From an archaeon (GTDB taxonomy: Archaea > EX4484-52 > B79-G9), in contig WSZW01000035.1 in assembly GCA_013139905.1 (NCBI GenBank), forward strand, positions 1 through 13,190: 13,190 bases of DNA, given 5' to 3'. The translations under genes and the position numbers were made by a program. Below are positions 12,331 through 13,190 of this stretch, one piece after another (the first letter of the stretch is position 1; every line of letters starts with the position of its first letter). Below the pieces are notes generated by a model, which was given only the letters and a program-made list of their open reading frames with translations, was not told the DNA's origin and made no database searches.

Positions 12331-12671
12331 AAGGACGGATGGCATCTTCGAATTATATTAAACTTCAGATAGAAAATGGCAGTAGAGATGTACATGTCTA
12401 TCTGGGTGGGGTAGAAAAATCAGAATTAAAAAAATCGGTAGATGTTTATTCTTCATTATTAACAAAATCAGTTTGTGATGCACTCGATATAATTTATAGT
12501 AATAAGCGACGAGGACGAGAAAGTAAAAAAAAATTATTTACGGCATTAAATGAAAATGATCTTTTAGTACCAATAAATCAAATTAATTCTGAGGAAAATC
12601 ATAATTCAAAAAATTACAACCTAAATAATGAATTTAAAAAATTATTGAGCGAGATTATACCACATTTTTAA
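12327..12671 (+). CDS. hypothetical protein, 114 aa, in operon with PepSY-like gene
   Basis: I do not recognise this small protein. It begins with a probable beta-hairpin (YIKLQIENGSRDVHVYLGG, about 10-28) and continues with helices (SELKKSVDVYSSLLTKSVCD). A strongly basic patch follows, SNKRRGRESKKK (about 58-69), then an Asn/Glu-rich C-terminal part ending in a short helix. The basic patch could bind nucleic acid, but nothing specific supports that. The ATG at 12327 overlaps the PepSY-like stop by 4 bp (ATGA), so translation is probably coupled. An in-frame ATG at 12339, preceded by AAAGGA, is an alternative start. The TAA overlaps the stop of the convergent archaeosortase gene by 3 bp (12669-12670 shared within TTAA). 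Confidence 0.65.
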   Translation: MKGRMASSNYIKLQIENGSRDVHVYLGGVEKSELKKSVDVYSSLLTKSVCDALDIIYSNKRRGRESKKKLFTALNENDLLVPINQINSEENHNSKNYNLNNEFKKLLSEIIPHF

Positions 12672-13190
12672 TTTCTAACAGTTGTCTTACCTAACCATAC
12701 CCACCAAATCCCAAGAACCAACGCAATAAGCCCCCACTGCCACAAAAAGTCATGAATAAATGTGAATTTATCAAGGCCAAACATTATGGCTAGCCAAATA
12801 GATGATGCTATTCTTATCGCATTTCCAATAAATATTAACGGAATGCCTGCAAGTGCGCCATATACTTTTGTCTTATAGCAAATACCTCGCGTGGCAAAAA
12901 TGAGCCCCCACAACGCCATTAATGACTTCCAGCCAACACAGTCTTTGATTATTTCAATGGTCCATAGAACTGACGGAATAAAAATCAAATGTCCGTTAAG
13001 TTCATACTCAACATTAAGAATAGTCAAAATAAAACTAACTGCATTGGCAGTCAATAATTGTAATGGATAGGCATCAAAATTAAGCCACAAGATAAAATAA
13101 AATGGAAGCGCCAATAGTAAGAAACGAGATATAAAAATAAGCATATCCCAAAGCTTTAATTGGAATTTTGTAAATTTGTGTGTGATTTTA
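12668..13190 (-). CDS. exosortase/archaeosortase family membrane transpeptidase (5' end probably outside)
   Basis: A polytopic membrane protein with the archaeosortase/exosortase catalytic pattern: Cys in KDCVGWKS, Arg in IGNAIRI and His in FIHDF (residues 69, 111 and 131 from the ATG at 13142-13144). Hydrophobic helices surround these sites, at least four or five in the visible part. Such enzymes are thought to cleave C-terminal sorting signals (PGF-CTERM and relatives) of surface proteins and attach them to lipid. No target protein is visible here. A start at 13144 gives 158 aa, but the frame stays open without a stop to the window edge (KFTKFQLKLWD precedes the Met), so the true start is probably beyond 13190. 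The gene converges on the 12327-12671 gene with overlapping stop codons. Confidence 0.82.
   Translation of the reverse strand, partial: KITHKFTKFQLKLWDMLIFISRFLLLALPFYFILWLNFDAYPLQLLTANAVSFILTILNVEYELNGHLIFIPSVLWTIEIIKDCVGWKSLMALWGLIFATRGICYKTKVYGALAGIPLIFIGNAIRIASSIWLAIMFGLDKFTFIHDFLWQWGLIALVLGIWWVWLGKTTVRN

Noticed and set aside
1..13190. CRISPR arrays, tRNA or rRNA genes, insertion sequences and attachment sites
   Set aside because: I looked for regularly spaced repeats, tRNA-like arms with T-loop sequence, transposase-like proteins and terminal repeats, and saw none.

Overview
The window looks like part of the chromosome of an AT-rich archaeon. Evidence: the C-terminus of the H/ACA snoRNP protein Nop10, a PAC2-type proteasome assembly chaperone, RNA polymerase subunit RpoK (Rpb6), a four-subunit 2-oxoacid:ferredoxin oxidoreductase, an MCT-1/Tma20-type PUA protein and an archaeosortase. 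Promoters are archaeal: an A/T-rich TATA element lies about 26 bp before many start codons (suggesting leaderless mRNAs), while some internal or other genes have a GTGAT Shine-Dalgarno core. I cannot place it to phylum. The small gene set and strong AT bias are compatible with a DPANN or Altiarchaeota-like lineage, but that is a guess.

Layout. 1-1147: end of nop10, PAC2 chaperone, hairpin terminator, then rpoK, which is short and easily missed. 1320-5247: a five-gene operon porG-porD-porA-porB followed 5 bp later by a DUF1704 (QEGLA-type) metallopeptidase-like gene. A 6-bp inverted repeat lies just upstream of the operon TATA box and is a candidate operator. 5236-7267: an M29-like aminopeptidase (minus), divergent from a putative FemAB/GNAT-like acyltransferase (plus). 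7281-7954: a PspC-domain membrane protein and a MutT-like Nudix hydrolase, divergent around one apparently shared TATA element. 8046-9068: an unrecognised 213-aa protein and a doubtful small ORF, both minus. 9022-11203: CTP synthase (minus) and the PUA protein (plus), again divergent around one shared TATA element. 11200-13190: an unrecognised 156-aa protein (minus), a two-gene operon of a PepSY-like protein and an unknown protein (plus), and an archaeosortase (minus) whose reading frame runs off the right edge.

How it fits together. The clear functions are housekeeping: RNA modification, proteasome assembly, transcription, pyruvate/acetyl-CoA exchange with ferredoxin, CTP synthesis, nucleotide sanitation, translation and surface-protein processing. 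Gene packing is tight: three convergent pairs have overlapping stop codons and two divergent pairs seem to share a TATA box. I see no mobile element, CRISPR array, tRNA or rRNA. The least explained parts are the DUF1704 gene attached to the por operon, the PepSY-like/unknown pair beside the archaeosortase, and three proteins I do not recognise (8046-8687, 11200-11670, 12327-12671).
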